Below, piece by piece: positions 17,379 through 26,570 of a stretch of DNA of 64,000 bases. The notes beneath the pieces were generated by a model that was not told the DNA's origin, ran no database searches, and was given only the letters and a program-made list of their open reading frames with translations. The stretch is from positions 1,426,001 to 1,490,000 of the forward strand of contig NZ_JAAAPL010000001.1 of NCBI RefSeq assembly GCF_011317445.1, in the 5' to 3' direction. This DNA is from Chelativorans multitrophicus. GTDB lineage: Bacteria; Pseudomonadota; Alphaproteobacteria; Rhizobiales; Rhizobiaceae. Within the stretch, counting starts at the first letter, position 1, and each line of letters begins with the position of its first letter. A program made the position numbers and the translations under genes.

Positions 17379-18429
17379 TGTGCTTCGTGCCTGCCCAATG
17401 ACTAAGCTGCACGCCCATATGATCGCCGATCTGCACGAGATAGCCCCGGCCGGCTGGTGCGCCATTGGCAAGAATGGTCACTGGTCGAGTAAGGTCGACG
17501 TTCAAGCGAAGCGTCGCTCCCGGACCTAATGCCCGCAATTCCTCAAGCGTAATCCGTTGGGTCGAAAACAGGAAATCCAAGCGCACGGGCAGATCCTCAA
17601 TCGGATCTGCCAATGGTGGTTCGTCGTAAATCGCGCCGGCGCCAAATTCGGACCAGTCACTATCAATTTCGTTCATTATAATGCTTTCCGCACTTTCAAA
17701 AATCTCTGCTGCGCCTGTTGAAATATCCAGTTTTGCAGTGAACCGGGCGATATCAGGCACCTCTATCGCCACAGGCAGCCGTCCCCCTTCGATTGCACCT
17801 GCAAGCAGCGCATCGCCCGCTTTGAGCGTGCTATAGACGGCCGATGTTACTGTACGGCCGGGAAGGTGGAGCCGGCAGCAAAAACCCGGATCGAAATCGC
17901 CGATCGGGCCATGGGAGCAGAGCCGCAAGATCTCCGTCACCCTGCCATCTTCGAATCCGGAGAATGCGAGCGACATGTGGAATTGATGGGACCCTACCGC
18001 CACGACGGCGTGAAGCGTTTCGAGCAACGGCCCAGCCACGCGGGGGCTTGCCGCGCCTAGCCGCGTATCGACCTTAACCACCCTTTCAAAAGCCATGGCC
18101 GGCAAAAAGGCTTCCAGCACGATCACCGCGCGCCATTCCGTGGGCAAGCTATCGTCTGCTTCATCGCGCCAGCCCGGAAGAAGAAAATCGCTCAGGAAAT
18201 CGACCAGCGCAGGCTCGGGACGAAGCCGTATGGTGCCGAAATCCGCCGTGACTTCCAGTTCGACGCGCGTTCCCTCATCCATGGGCGGGTGCGTGAAATA
18301 GACGTTCAGCGCAGGCGCTCTCCCGTGGGCCTCCCCGCGTGGCGGCACGATCCATCTCGACCCCACCAAGCGGTTAAGAAGCGCCGCAATTTCCGGCGAG
18401 ATGGCGGGCAGAGCGGGAAATTCGAGCAT
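17365..18429 (-). CDS. sctQ: T3SS sorting-platform protein SctQ (YscQ/HrcQ, SpoA domains)
   Basis: 354 residues, normal for the family. The C-terminal 75 residues are a SpoA domain (DLPVRLDFLFSTQRITLEELRALGPGATLRL, ending PAGRGYLVQIGDHMGVQLSHW). The N-terminal part is the poorly conserved platform domain. SctQ forms cytoplasmic pods with SctK and SctL. I did not find a strong internal ribosome site for a separate C-terminal product, but did not search all positions. The gene lies 2 bp downstream of sctO. Confidence 0.93.
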   Translation of the reverse strand: MLEFPALPAISPEIAALLNRLVGSRWIVPPRGEAHGRAPALNVYFTHPPMDEGTRVELEVTADFGTIRLRPEPALVDFLSDFLLPGWRDEADDSLPTEWRAVIVLEAFLPAMAFERVVKVDTRLGAASPRVAGPLLETLHAVVAVGSHQFHMSLAFSGFEDGRVTEILRLCSHGPIGDFDPGFCCRLHLPGRTVTSAVYSTLKAGDALLAGAIEGGRLPVAIEVPDIARFTAKLDISTGAAEIFESAESIIMNEIDSDWSEFGAGAIYDEPPLADPIEDLPVRLDFLFSTQRITLEELRALGPGATLRLNVDLTRPVTILANGAPAGRGYLVQIGDHMGVQLSHWAGTKHNDGG

Positions 18430-18431
18430 CT

Positions 18432-18911
18432 TCAGGCCCTAGCTCTCGCTGACAGTTGATCGCAGAATTCTTCGAGGGCCGCTTCCTCGTGCAAGTTCGC
18501 TTCGTTTATCTTCCTCAGGCGCAGATGATCGTGCAGATGTCTGCCTTTGTTGAGCTTGAGGGCGCTTGCGAGGCGATTGCGGCCTGCGATGCGGGCACGT
18601 TCTTTTGCCTTGGCAAGCTGGTCCTGGCATTCGGCACGCCGATCGGCGAGCTCCCGGGCCTTCTCCTTCGTCCTTTTCAGTGTCTCCTCGACGGCCAAAA
18701 GGTCGTTTACGGAAACCTTTCTGTTGAGAAGCGTGGTCAGAAGATCGATCTCGAGTGTCCGTGTCTCCTCGAGATAGTTTTCTATCGCCTTCTCGGCCGC
18801 GTCCAAAGACGACAGCGCCTCCGAAGCGGCGGCCTGTTCCGCGTTTTCTGCTTTGAGCATGCGGTCAAGCCGGAGCTGGCGGAGCGCGACGATCCGCGAA
18901 AAATCAAGCAT
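18432..18911 (-). CDS. sctO: T3SS central stalk SctO (YscO/FliJ-like coiled coil)
   Basis: 159 residues from ATG 18911 (a TTG at 18917 is the other choice), overlapping the end of sctN by 8 bp. The whole protein is charged and helical with heptad character, for example [20 protein letters not shown] and [20 protein letters not shown], which fits an antiparallel coiled coil. SctO inserts into the SctN hexamer and contacts SctV. Identification rests on length, coiled-coil nature and position between sctN and sctQ rather than on conserved residues. Confidence 0.88.
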   Translation of the reverse strand: MLDFSRIVALRQLRLDRMLKAENAEQAAASEALSSLDAAEKAIENYLEETRTLEIDLLTTLLNRKVSVNDLLAVEETLKRTKEKARELADRRAECQDQLAKAKERARIAGRNRLASALKLNKGRHLHDHLRLRKINEANLHEEAALEEFCDQLSARARA

Positions 18912-20193
18912 GGCCAACTGCCCGCTTCAGAGCAATAACGGTTTCCTCGAAGCTTGAAAACTCGTTTACGCCCTGGCGCAGAAACGCATCCAGCGCCGTC
19001 CTGCGGGCCAGGGCCTCATCGGCCAGTGCATCGGCACCCTTCGAATACTCGCCGATCTTTAGCAGCAGCTCTATTTCCTGGAGTTTCGACATGAGCCCGC
19101 GCGCCTTGTGAACGGCTTCCAGATGGTCCGGAGAAACGATGCGGCTCAGGATACGGCTGGTGCTGGTAATGACATCGACCGGAGGATAGTGACCCGCTTC
19201 TGCCAATTTCCGCGAAAGGACGATATGGCCGTCGAGAAGCGAGCGCACCTCATCGGCAACGGGCTCGTTCATATCGTCGCCTTCCACCAAAACCGTGTAG
19301 AAAGCGGTGATCGAGCCATCGCCGCTGAGGCCCGCGCGCTCAACAAGACCCGGAAGCAGCTCGAAGACGGACGGAGGAAAGCCGCGCCGGGTCGGAGGCT
19401 CCCCTGCCGCCAGGCCTATCTGCCGTTGCGCGCGGGCAAAACGGGTTAAGCTGTCCATGATCAGCAGCACCCGCTCGCCTCTGTCGCGGTGGAATTCAGC
19501 GAGTGCCGTGGCCGTGTAGGCCGCCTTCACCTGCTCGATCGCAGGGCGATCCGATGTGGCCACCACGACAATGGATTTGGCAAGACCTGTCGGCCCCAGC
19601 TGATGTTCGAGGAATTCGCGCACTTCGCGACCACGCTCGCCAATCAGCGCAATTACGCAGCGGTCGTATTCGGCGAAACGCACCATTAGGGAAACCAGCG
19701 TCGATTTTCCCCCGCCGGCGGCGGCAAAAATGCCCATGCGCTGCCCCTCGCCACATGTCAGGGCACCATCCAAAACCCTCACTCCAAGAATGAAGGGGCG
19801 GTCGATAGTCGGTCGCAGCATCGGATTGGGAGCCGTCCGATGGCCGGGATAGAACGCGCATGATGTCACGCTCGGGCCGGCATCTATCGGCTTGCCCATC
19901 GCATCGATCACCCGTCCCGTCAGTTCCTCGCCAACCGGCACTTCAAATGTACTCATCAGCGGCTCAATCGTGGAGTTGTGCGATATGCCGGCCGTGCCTC
20001 CGTATGGAGTCAGGATGGCTTCCCCCTGATCGAAGCCGACCACCTCAGCCAGGATTGGATCGCCATTGCTGCGCGAAACCGCGCAGATTTCCCCCACGCA
20101 GAAATTGCCCGCCGCCCGCACCACAGGCCCCACGGCCTTACTGACCCGCCCGCGGCGCCTGAACGGCCGCTTCAATTCGGGTTCCCGCGTCAT
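18904..20193 (-). CDS. sctN: T3SS ATPase SctN (FliI/YscN/HrcN family)
   Basis: 429 residues. The P-loop [12 protein letters not shown] lies at about 154-165, slightly different from the commoner AGSGVGKST. Walker B is [16 protein letters not shown], and the segments [33 protein letters not shown] and [19 protein letters not shown] are typical. It forms the hexamer that detaches chaperones and unfolds substrates. The start overlaps the sctL stop as TGATG and the stop overlaps sctO, so translation is coupled along the operon. Confidence 0.97.
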   Translation of the reverse strand: MTREPELKRPFRRRGRVSKAVGPVVRAAGNFCVGEICAVSRSNGDPILAEVVGFDQGEAILTPYGGTAGISHNSTIEPLMSTFEVPVGEELTGRVIDAMGKPIDAGPSVTSCAFYPGHRTAPNPMLRPTIDRPFILGVRVLDGALTCGEGQRMGIFAAAGGGKSTLVSLMVRFAEYDRCVIALIGERGREVREFLEHQLGPTGLAKSIVVVATSDRPAIEQVKAAYTATALAEFHRDRGERVLLIMDSLTRFARAQRQIGLAAGEPPTRRGFPPSVFELLPGLVERAGLSGDGSITAFYTVLVEGDDMNEPVADEVRSLLDGHIVLSRKLAEAGHYPPVDVITSTSRILSRIVSPDHLEAVHKARGLMSKLQEIELLLKIGEYSKGADALADEALARRTALDAFLRQGVNEFSSFEETVIALKRAVGHA

Positions 20194-20819
20194 CAGTTTT
20201 CACCGCCGGTTCTAACGACGGCCCCCGCGATATGAAGCGCCGCGATCATCTCCTCCACCACGACGGTGAGGCTTAAATCGATAACGTCAGGACCGGCATA
20301 AACGAGGCAATCATGCTCGCACATGCGGGGGTTGGGCTCGGGCCTGATCGGCACGACATGCTCGCCGCGTCTTCTTACGGCAGCAATGGCTGTCGTGATC
20401 GCATCCAGATGATCCGGATGCACCATGATGACGATTTCCGGACGACCTTGAAGTTCACCCAAGACTTCATGCAGCACGTGCGACAGCCACTCCTCCTTCG
20501 GCATGCGTCCAACTATCTGCTGCAGGCAATGACGGAGACGAGATTCCTGATCGGCTTGAAGCCGACCACGCTCTTCGTCCAGTCGCCGGATCGCTTCGGA
20601 AAAGCTGAAAAGCGCCTCGGCATAGCCGGCTTCACGCGCTTTCCTGCGAATGTGCCCACTGCCCTGGCGGGCGCGGCGCAAATATTGGGCGGCCTTGCGT
20701 CTGGCCGCAATTTCGATCTCCTCGGTCTTCCTCAGACGGGCGAGATCTTCCGCCTTGAGAACGCCGTCAGGCGGAAGGGCGCCTGCATCGAAAAATGCCA
20801 ATTTTTCAACCTTTGGCAT
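20193..20819 (-). CDS. sctL: T3SS stator SctL (NolV/HrpE family)
   Basis: 208 residues from ATG 20819; the frame extends to 20867 but the internal ATG matches the coupled layout, overlapping the sctK stop by 14 bp. The N-terminal half is a charged helix ([20 protein letters not shown]). The C-terminal half is a compact domain with [11 protein letters not shown] and [16 protein letters not shown], like FliH/V-ATPase E subunits. SctL links SctN to the SctQ pods. Confidence 0.9.
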   Translation of the reverse strand: MPKVEKLAFFDAGALPPDGVLKAEDLARLRKTEEIEIAARRKAAQYLRRARQGSGHIRRKAREAGYAEALFSFSEAIRRLDEERGRLQADQESRLRHCLQQIVGRMPKEEWLSHVLHEVLGELQGRPEIVIMVHPDHLDAITTAIAAVRRRGEHVVPIRPEPNPRMCEHDCLVYAGPDVIDLSLTVVVEEMIAALHIAGAVVRTGGEN

Positions 20820-21423
20820 CGCAGTACTCCAAGGCCAGGGCGAGGTAGCGCAGGAAGAATGCCTCATCCGGATCGTCCGGAGCGAACGCGACCGGCTCGC
20901 AAAGGTCGCTTTGCCTCAGTCGCAATTCCAAACGCCGCCGATGGGCGTGCGGCAAAACACCAAATAAAAGCCCCCTCACCTTCTGCTCATAGAGCGCCAG
21001 CAATTCGCATGAGGCCGTATCGAGAACCTGAAGACTGGCGAAGATGGGAAAGCGCGTCTTATCCAAACTCAAAAGCAATGCCTGGTCACCGCACCAGGAA
21101 GCGATCTCCCTAAGCACCGCGCCGCTGGTGGTGGTTAGAATGGATTTGTGATTCATTGTTATCGTCATGACCCGGCACAATTCCGATAATTGCTCCGGGC
21201 TTTTCACCGTCAGCTCGGCAAAGAGTAGCACTCTTGCTTGCGGCAGCTCTTCAGGAAGTGGGGGCAAGGCGGAGAGGATCCGGCGGCTAACAGCGGTCCT
21301 CAGAAAACGGCAGGATGCCAGGCTGGCAGCTATACCGGCATTTTGCAGGCCAAGCGCCGCGGGCAGCTTATCCGGCAGTATGTACTCCAATGGCGCCGCA
21401 TCGAAGGGGCAAGCAGGCTTCAT
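20806..21423 (-). CDS. sctK: T3SS accessory platform protein SctK (NolU family)
   Basis: 205 residues, between sctJ and sctL exactly as nolU is in rhizobia. It overlaps sctJ by 4 bp and sctL by 14 bp. Sequence conservation in this family is low. The helical protein with MTITMNHKSILTTTSGAVLREIASWCG and a Leu/Arg-rich middle (ALYEQKVRGLLFG) is consistent. SctK caps the cytoplasmic pods under the inner ring. Assignment depends largely on position. Confidence 0.82.
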   Translation of the reverse strand: MKPACPFDAAPLEYILPDKLPAALGLQNAGIAASLASCRFLRTAVSRRILSALPPLPEELPQARVLLFAELTVKSPEQLSELCRVMTITMNHKSILTTTSGAVLREIASWCGDQALLLSLDKTRFPIFASLQVLDTASCELLALYEQKVRGLLFGVLPHAHRRRLELRLRQSDLCEPVAFAPDDPDEAFFLRYLALALEYCDAKG

Positions 21424-22220
21424 CCGACGCGCTCCTTCCGGCGCGAGCGCAAGTAGGTTCCAACGCTTAGTGCTGCCGCCGCGCCAAGAACCAGGCTGAA
21501 AACCGCTATTCCGCCGGCCAAAAGGACGGCACGCTCCTCACCGCCCTTGCGGATGGCCACCCCGCCCAGGGATACAAATTCGATGGTGGGCGGGGGAGGT
21601 GGATCTACAGGCAACACGACCACGCCAACCTTTTCGTACTGAACGTTTTCGATGCTGTGGGCGACAAGCTGCCTTATCCGCGGAACGAGCTCAGCGGTCA
21701 CGGCACTCCTGTTTACGATTGCAAGGACGGAGGCGCTGGGCGGCGGCACTTCATCGAAAGGTGTGGTTTTGCGCGGGTTGGCTATTTGCACTTCCGCCAA
21801 AACCACGCCGGGGATGGAAGACACCATCTTCGACAATTCCTGCGATAGCGCGAAGTTCAGGCGTGCCCACTCCTTTACCGGGCTTGTCACAAGCCCGTCG
21901 CCGGTAAACACTTTGCCGATCGTCTCGAATTGAGGTCGCGGCAGGCCGAAACTTTTAAGAAGGTCCACGGCCTGGCCAAACTGCGCCTCGTCCACAAGCA
22001 GCGTGATGTAATTATCCTTGTCCGCCTGCTTTGTGGCATCGATATCGTACTCCAGAAGCTTTCCGAGCATGTCGTTGGCTTCCTGCTCGCTCAACCCGGA
22101 ATAGAGGGGCACCTTGCAGGCGGATAAAAAGGCGCAGAGCGCAAAAGCGAGGAGCACCGCGCCAAGCCGGCTCAGGCGGGGACGAGAGCAATCCAGCGGA
22201 GGAAAGGCTAGGGAGTGCAT
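21420..22220 (-). CDS. sctJ: T3SS inner-ring lipoprotein SctJ (NolT/YscJ/PrgK family)
   Basis: 266 residues from ATG 22220, with TGATG overlap to sctI; a GTG at 22223 is possible. The lipoprotein signal ends in the lipobox LSAC (Cys about 35). The YscJ ring-building domain is clear: LYSGLSEQEANDMLGKLLEYDID, KSFGLPRPQFETIGKVFTGDG, then SQELSKMVSSIPGVVLAEVQI. A C-terminal membrane helix follows (AVLLAGGIAVFSLVLGAAAA). SctJ forms the inner-membrane ring with SctD. Confidence 0.96.
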   Translation of the reverse strand: MHSLAFPPLDCSRPRLSRLGAVLLAFALCAFLSACKVPLYSGLSEQEANDMLGKLLEYDIDATKQADKDNYITLLVDEAQFGQAVDLLKSFGLPRPQFETIGKVFTGDGLVTSPVKEWARLNFALSQELSKMVSSIPGVVLAEVQIANPRKTTPFDEVPPPSASVLAIVNRSAVTAELVPRIRQLVAHSIENVQYEKVGVVVLPVDPPPPPTIEFVSLGGVAIRKGGEERAVLLAGGIAVFSLVLGAAAALSVGTYLRSRRKERVG

Positions 22221-22621
22221 CACTGACTCGACAGCAGCTGCTGCACGCCGCTTATCACTTTGCCGATCGCCTTTATGGACAATTCGAGCCGGATTTTGTC
22301 GGCGTTGTACGCCACCTTGTTGCTGATGTATTCGCGATTGTCATTGTGGATCTGGATGATCTTATTCTTGGCGGCTTCCAGTACTCTTCTCATTTCAGGC
22401 GTCTGATATTGCGGCTGCTCTGCCCAGCGGCGGAACTGTTCCTGAAGAGGCTTGGGCAGGCTCATCAGCGGGCCGGAAAGCTCCAACGCATTTTCGATAT
22501 CGCCGACAATCGTGCTTTCCTGCTGATGCAGGCACTCGACCAAACGGTCTTGCAAGCCGCTGATGCCGGTCGGACAAGGTTCGGCTGGCGGCGGTGCGCT
22601 CAATGTAAAGGACGTACTCAC
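22220..22621 (-). CDS. sctI: T3SS inner rod SctI (NolB-like)
   Basis: 133 residues. The N-terminal half is Pro-rich and variable. The C-terminal helix (RLELSIKAIGKVISGVQQLLSSQ) has the pattern of inner-rod proteins, which end in a conserved amphipathic GVQQLL-type helix. The position directly before sctJ matches nolB in rhizobia and yscI in Yersinia. It overlaps the HrpB1-like gene by 4 bp at its start. SctI is secreted and connects the needle to the export gate. Confidence 0.85.
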   Translation of the reverse strand: MSTSFTLSAPPPAEPCPTGISGLQDRLVECLHQQESTIVGDIENALELSGPLMSLPKPLQEQFRRWAEQPQYQTPEMRRVLEAAKNKIIQIHNDNREYISNKVAYNADKIRLELSIKAIGKVISGVQQLLSSQ

Positions 22622-23073
22622 TGGAGGTCTCCCTTGCCGCTCGACAGCTGCCGAGGTTCACCGAACCCCAATGCGGCGGCACATTCGTCAACGACGATCT
22701 GCACGGTTTCCAGGGCCGCTTCTGTTCGAAGCAGGCCCTCCTGAAGATACGAAGTGCCCAGCACATAAGCGCGCTCGAGCTGACCATCCTGCTGCAGGAG
22801 ATAAAGATGGAAGGCGAGCGCCTCATCACGGTTTACTGCGGCTTGAAGAGCACCCGCTTCCTCAAGGAGTTTGATGCCGGCCGCTACGTTCCCGGTGGTA
22901 AAGAGATACATGGCTTCGATCAGGAAGCCTGCGGCGTTTTCGGGGCGAACGTCCTGGACCAGCCTCCAGAGAGATCTCGCGTGCCTGCCGAGGCCGAGGC
23001 GCGTCGCCAATGAGGCGAGGTTGCCAAGAATAAAGATGTCATCGCTCGAAAACTCCGCTTCCGGTGTTCTCAT
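22618..23073 (-). CDS. HrpB1/HrpK-like TPR protein of the T3SS (SctG-type co-chaperone?)
   Basis: 151 residues with TPR character throughout: LGLGRHARSLWRLVQDVRPE, EAMYLFTTGNVAAGIKLLEE, LAFHLYLLQQDGQLERAYVL. This is the pattern of HrpB1/HrpK and YscG-like proteins. YscG-type proteins hold the needle subunit before export; here no needle gene is adjacent. Start and stop both overlap neighbours by 4 bp (sctD and sctI), so it is firmly in the operon. Exact family is tentative. Confidence 0.75.
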   Translation of the reverse strand: MRTPEAEFSSDDIFILGNLASLATRLGLGRHARSLWRLVQDVRPENAAGFLIEAMYLFTTGNVAAGIKLLEEAGALQAAVNRDEALAFHLYLLQQDGQLERAYVLGTSYLQEGLLRTEAALETVQIVVDECAAALGFGEPRQLSSGKGDLQ

Positions 23074-24152
23074 TTCACAACAACCTTTTGCCGCTGCCCG
23101 TCGATCTCTACGAGAAGGTGTTGCCCGGTGACCTCGACCAGCCTGCTGTTCTGCCCCAACTGCTCACCGGGGCGAACAACGGTCCCGTCGTCGGTCACCA
23201 CATAGGGGTAGGCACCGGGCCACAGCGCCACGACGCGCTTAGCCATGGTATCGAGATCGGCTGGCGAGGCGGGCTGAAAACGCACTTCGGCGATGCCCGG
23301 CACGTCCGCCTTCAGGATTCCGGCAAGCCTCTTGCGCAGCTCCCGGTCGCAGATTGCCGATAGCGTGATAACGCCATCCTTGTTGCCGAGTACACGTGCC
23401 TCGACGCCCAGACTTGCAATTATCAGCTTGGCGGCCTCAGCGATTTCGCTGTCGACGAAGATGTCGACCGCGAGCGGCGTTCGGGTGTCCGTCAGCTTGG
23501 CTTGCACACGCTCGCGAACCGCCGCATCGCTCGCCCGGAGCGTGGCGCTACAGTTTCCGCCGCTGCAGCCCAGCCGCTCTATCCTGGCCCCCGGAAATTG
23601 CAGTATCCTGGCGAGCGCCGCATCATCCGGACATGCCTGCCCCGCGACCGGCGCAGGATCCGTTCGGCCCGCTTGTTCTTGATCAGCGCGGGCCATGGTG
23701 GAGCCTTCAAGCTCACGCGTAAACAGCGAATTCCCGATTCCTGCTAAAACAGCAAGGGCCGCTGCGGCCAGGGCGATTTTGCGTGAAACGCGCCTTTTGA
23801 CCGGCTTGCCTGCAGACTCCCCCCGGTCAGGTTCCTCCGCCTTCACGCCATCGAGTTCAAGGAAGATATCCGCGATGACCAGTCGATCGCCCGGACGCCA
23901 GGGCGTCCATTCCTCCTGACTTAGCGGTAAATTGCGTTGTGCTGCGTGGTTGAAAAACGTGGCCGCCGATCCGGGTTTCAATAGAACCGAAGCGCTGCCC
24001 TCCCCCACCTTGAGCATCAGATGCTCCGGGGCGATCTCTGAGTGAATCAACGCTATTTCACAGTTGAAATCAGAGCCGAGGCGGTATTCGCCTGGATCGA
24101 GGGAGAAAAATCGATCCTCACAGCCGGCTCTCGATAATTTCGCAACGATCAT
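23070..24152 (-). CDS. sctD: T3SS inner-ring protein SctD (YscD/HrpQ family)
   Basis: 360 residues from ATG 24152, which has GAGAGG at good spacing; the frame extends to 24230. Order: cytoplasmic FHA-like domain (about 1-100, SLDPGEYRLGSDFNCEIALIHSEI), one membrane helix (about 125-145), then periplasmic ring modules (VKAKLTD-like and VFVDSEIAEAAKLIIASLG segments) and a C-terminal beta domain. SctD forms the outer of the two inner-membrane rings and binds SctK/SctQ on the cytoplasmic side. First recognisable structural gene of the operon. Confidence 0.9.
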   Translation of the reverse strand: MIVAKLSRAGCEDRFFSLDPGEYRLGSDFNCEIALIHSEIAPEHLMLKVGEGSASVLLKPGSAATFFNHAAQRNLPLSQEEWTPWRPGDRLVIADIFLELDGVKAEEPDRGESAGKPVKRRVSRKIALAAAALAVLAGIGNSLFTRELEGSTMARADQEQAGRTDPAPVAGQACPDDAALARILQFPGARIERLGCSGGNCSATLRASDAAVRERVQAKLTDTRTPLAVDIFVDSEIAEAAKLIIASLGVEARVLGNKDGVITLSAICDRELRKRLAGILKADVPGIAEVRFQPASPADLDTMAKRVVALWPGAYPYVVTDDGTVVRPGEQLGQNSRLVEVTGQHLLVEIDGQRQKVVVK

Positions 24153-24242
24153 TTCGCCTCTCTGGCAAGCCCTCCCCTCTGGCCGGAAATATTTCATCGG
24201 ATAGACTGCCGCTAGCCTACCGAGCTCCAAAGATGTTTATGC

Positions 24243-24530
24243 TCAGCGTTCTTCCCTGCCGGTCGTTTGCAGCACCCGCCGGAAATCCACATGCTTGAAC
24301 CGATCGAGCAGTTCCAAGGCGTCGCCGATCACTTCCACAGCGCGCAGGAGATGGGCGGGATTCTCGTTCCGCAGAACTGTTTTTGAGCTGTCGTGCAAAA
24401 ACATCTGTCGGCGTGCTTGAAGATAGCGGACAAGCGCTTGCCTATTGCCTCCGCCGCGATCGAGAATGAACGCGTCGAAGCCCGCACCCTCCTGCGAAGA
24501 AGAGAAAAGGCCATTGTCCAAGAGGTTCAT
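24243..24530 (-). CDS. First gene of the T3SS operon, unassigned small protein (95 aa)
   Basis: Not recognised. Charged and helical, with no signal peptide: GNRQALVRYLQARRQMFLHD in the middle and HLLRAVEVIGDALELLDRFKHVDF near the end. It lies 90 bp upstream of sctD. In Ysc-type loci a small chaperone (sctE) and the needle (sctF) lie beside sctD, and this size would fit either. It lacks the needle pattern I would expect. The 190 bp upstream should contain the main T3SS operon promoter. Confidence 0.6.
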   Translation of the reverse strand: MNLLDNGLFSSSQEGAGFDAFILDRGGGNRQALVRYLQARRQMFLHDSSKTVLRNENPAHLLRAVEVIGDALELLDRFKHVDFRRVLQTTGREER

Positions 24531-24719
24531 CTGTCGCTCCTTTGCCGGTGCGGCAGATCACCCGTTTTTGATGCTATGAAGTAATCGCTTTTTCGAATGA
24601 TGCGCCGTTTTCCGACGAAACACGGCAGATGTTGCCCGGCATTGCAAGCACCGCTGTAGAAAGCTTCAGTGCTATAGGCGGCAGACCCAGTGTCGAGAGA
24701 CCGGGAGGTACCCGTCTAC

Positions 24720-26570
24720 TCAGTCGGCCATTTCGAACGCACCTCGGTCGATGGCTGAGCCCATCACCCGAGTGCCCATGACATTATCCCATAGGCCCGT
24801 AGCGGCAGGTCCCAAATCCGAACCGCTGTCGATTGCCGGCGAATTCGAACCGGGGCGCAAATCCTGCATCGCAAGGTCCCGGAAGTCGGGGTCTTCGACG
24901 GCGCTGCCGACGTCGCCGCTGGCGGATCTAAATGCTTCAAAATCGCCGCCGGGCCTGCCGTCGTTATAAAAGTTGCGGTCGATCCAGAACCAGCGCGTAT
25001 GCTCGCCACCCGCGGAGGTGAAATAGAGATTGTGCCCTATCGCGATTGAGCTTGAATCGGCTGGAGAGAATTTTGTGATCACGTAACCCTTCTCGCCCGC
25101 GTAGAGGATATTGTTCAGGAAGCGAATACCATGCGCGTTATGGCCGATCTGGAACTCGCCTGAATGAATGCCCGGAACATCGCGGCCGTTGTTTTCCAAT
25201 AGGGTGTTGTTGATGATCGTTACGTCCTCCGCTCCGCCGGACTGGCTTTCGTCATAGCCGCCCACCAGAATGCCGGCATCGCGGTTGAAACGCACCAGAT
25301 TGTTTCGAGCAACGACATTACTGGTGTTCTTGCCGGGACGTTCGCTCAACAACCAGATGCCGCCGTCATTTGCTTCGACTGTGTTTCGCTCGATGGTGAT
25401 GTCGCGCCCGCCATCCACATAAATACCGACGGCTGCCGCCTGGAAGGTCAGGGCCTGATTACCGGCGCTGGAAAGGTTACGCACGGTGTTTCCGGCGATC
25501 CATCCCTGGCGAGCCCGATCCCGCTCGGTGCCGTCGATGTAATATCCGATCGCATCTATTCCGATGAAATCATTGTCGCGGACAAGATTGTTGGTGATCT
25601 GCCAGCCTTCCACATTGCCGCCGACCGTGAGCGCTTCACTCCTGCCGGTTTTGAGGTGAAAAAGCTCGTTCCCGTCTATGATCACATTGCGGATCGGCGA
25701 GGTCTCCTCGCCGTAAACCGCTATGCCCAGCGCGTTGGCATTGCCGCGCGAGGGAGGATTGTTGGCCTCGATCTCGTGAATGACATTGTCGCGTATCTCG
25801 ATGCGCTCACCTGAACCTCGCACGAGCACACCAACCACGATGAACTCGCTTTCCGATTTGTAGTTGCGAAGCTCGAAATCCTTGACACGGACATAGCTGG
25901 CACCGGAAAGTGTTATCAAGCCGCGCGTTCCATAGGGCTGCTGGACTAGGCCGGCGCCATCGATCACCGCGGTCTCGCCCGGCGCTTCCATCAAAGTGAT
26001 GAAGCCGCCTTCCGCGGAACCGGAGCGCGTGATCTGTACGGTTTCGTTATAGACGCCGCCATGGACGAGGATCGTGTCGCCCGGCTGCGCCTGATCGACT
26101 GCATGCTGAATGGTGCCCCAGGGGGATGCGGCCGTGCCCGCATTCAGGTCGGAGCCGCCGGGGGCAACGTGCAGGGTTCTTCCCGGCCGGGTGTAGACCG
26201 CGTTGCAGACTGCGCGCGTCACCAGCAGCGCTGCATCCCCTTTCAACGCTGCCGTGACGCGAACATCGACGGCCTTGTCCATGTTAGCCGGCGCGGTGTA
26301 GAGGCCCTGACCGGTTATTGTTCCAATTTCGGGCGCTCCTCCCGCAACGCCATCGACCATCCACACCACCTCATCACTTGCCGCATCCGAGGCGGTCAGT
26401 TGAAACTGGTGCGTCTCGTTTGGCTCAAGGTGAAGACAGTCCGCCTCGCTGGCGATTGCCCACCCCGAGAGCAGCACTGAAACGACCGCCGGCGCCAGGG
26501 AGAACCACATCCGCGCCCGATGCCTTTCGGGCGATCTGTTCACGGACGGTGCACCGACGCGGTTGCGCAT
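24720..26570 (-). CDS. Secreted right-handed parallel beta-helix protein (DUF1565-like)
   Basis: 616 residues from ATG 26570, which gives the hydrophobic signal (FSLAPAVVSVLLSGWAIASE) a basic start; ATG 26510 is an alternative. After an Ig-like N-terminal region, HVAPGGSDLNAGTAASPWGT and IQHAVDQAQPGDTILVHGGVY are the standard opening of DUF1565/NosD-type beta-helices. Many Asn/Gly/Ile repeats follow (ITNNLVRDND, ITIERNTVEANDGGIWL, IINNTLLENNG). Such folds are polysaccharide lyases, epimerases or adhesins; no catalytic residues can be assigned. It follows metZ directly (TAAATG) on the same strand and lies between metZ and the T3SS operon. Confidence 0.85.
   Translation of the reverse strand: MRNRVGAPSVNRSPERHRARMWFSLAPAVVSVLLSGWAIASEADCLHLEPNETHQFQLTASDAASDEVVWMVDGVAGGAPEIGTITGQGLYTAPANMDKAVDVRVTAALKGDAALLVTRAVCNAVYTRPGRTLHVAPGGSDLNAGTAASPWGTIQHAVDQAQPGDTILVHGGVYNETVQITRSGSAEGGFITLMEAPGETAVIDGAGLVQQPYGTRGLITLSGASYVRVKDFELRNYKSESEFIVVGVLVRGSGERIEIRDNVIHEIEANNPPSRGNANALGIAVYGEETSPIRNVIIDGNELFHLKTGRSEALTVGGNVEGWQITNNLVRDNDFIGIDAIGYYIDGTERDRARQGWIAGNTVRNLSSAGNQALTFQAAAVGIYVDGGRDITIERNTVEANDGGIWLLSERPGKNTSNVVARNNLVRFNRDAGILVGGYDESQSGGAEDVTIINNTLLENNGRDVPGIHSGEFQIGHNAHGIRFLNNILYAGEKGYVITKFSPADSSSIAIGHNLYFTSAGGEHTRWFWIDRNFYNDGRPGGDFEAFRSASGDVGSAVEDPDFRDLAMQDLRPGSNSPAIDSGSDLGPAATGLWDNVMGTRVMGSAIDRGAFEMAD

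Noticed and set aside
22031-22744. 237-codon + strand frame across sctJ and sctI
   Set aside because: It is the complement of the sctJ lipobox and SctI rod coding region and its translation is Arg/His-rich shadow sequence without a domain.
24531-24719. Direct or inverted repeats marking the right edge of a T3SS island
   Set aside because: I compared this gap by eye with the gap at 2040-2214 and found no shared repeat, tRNA or transposase to support island borders.
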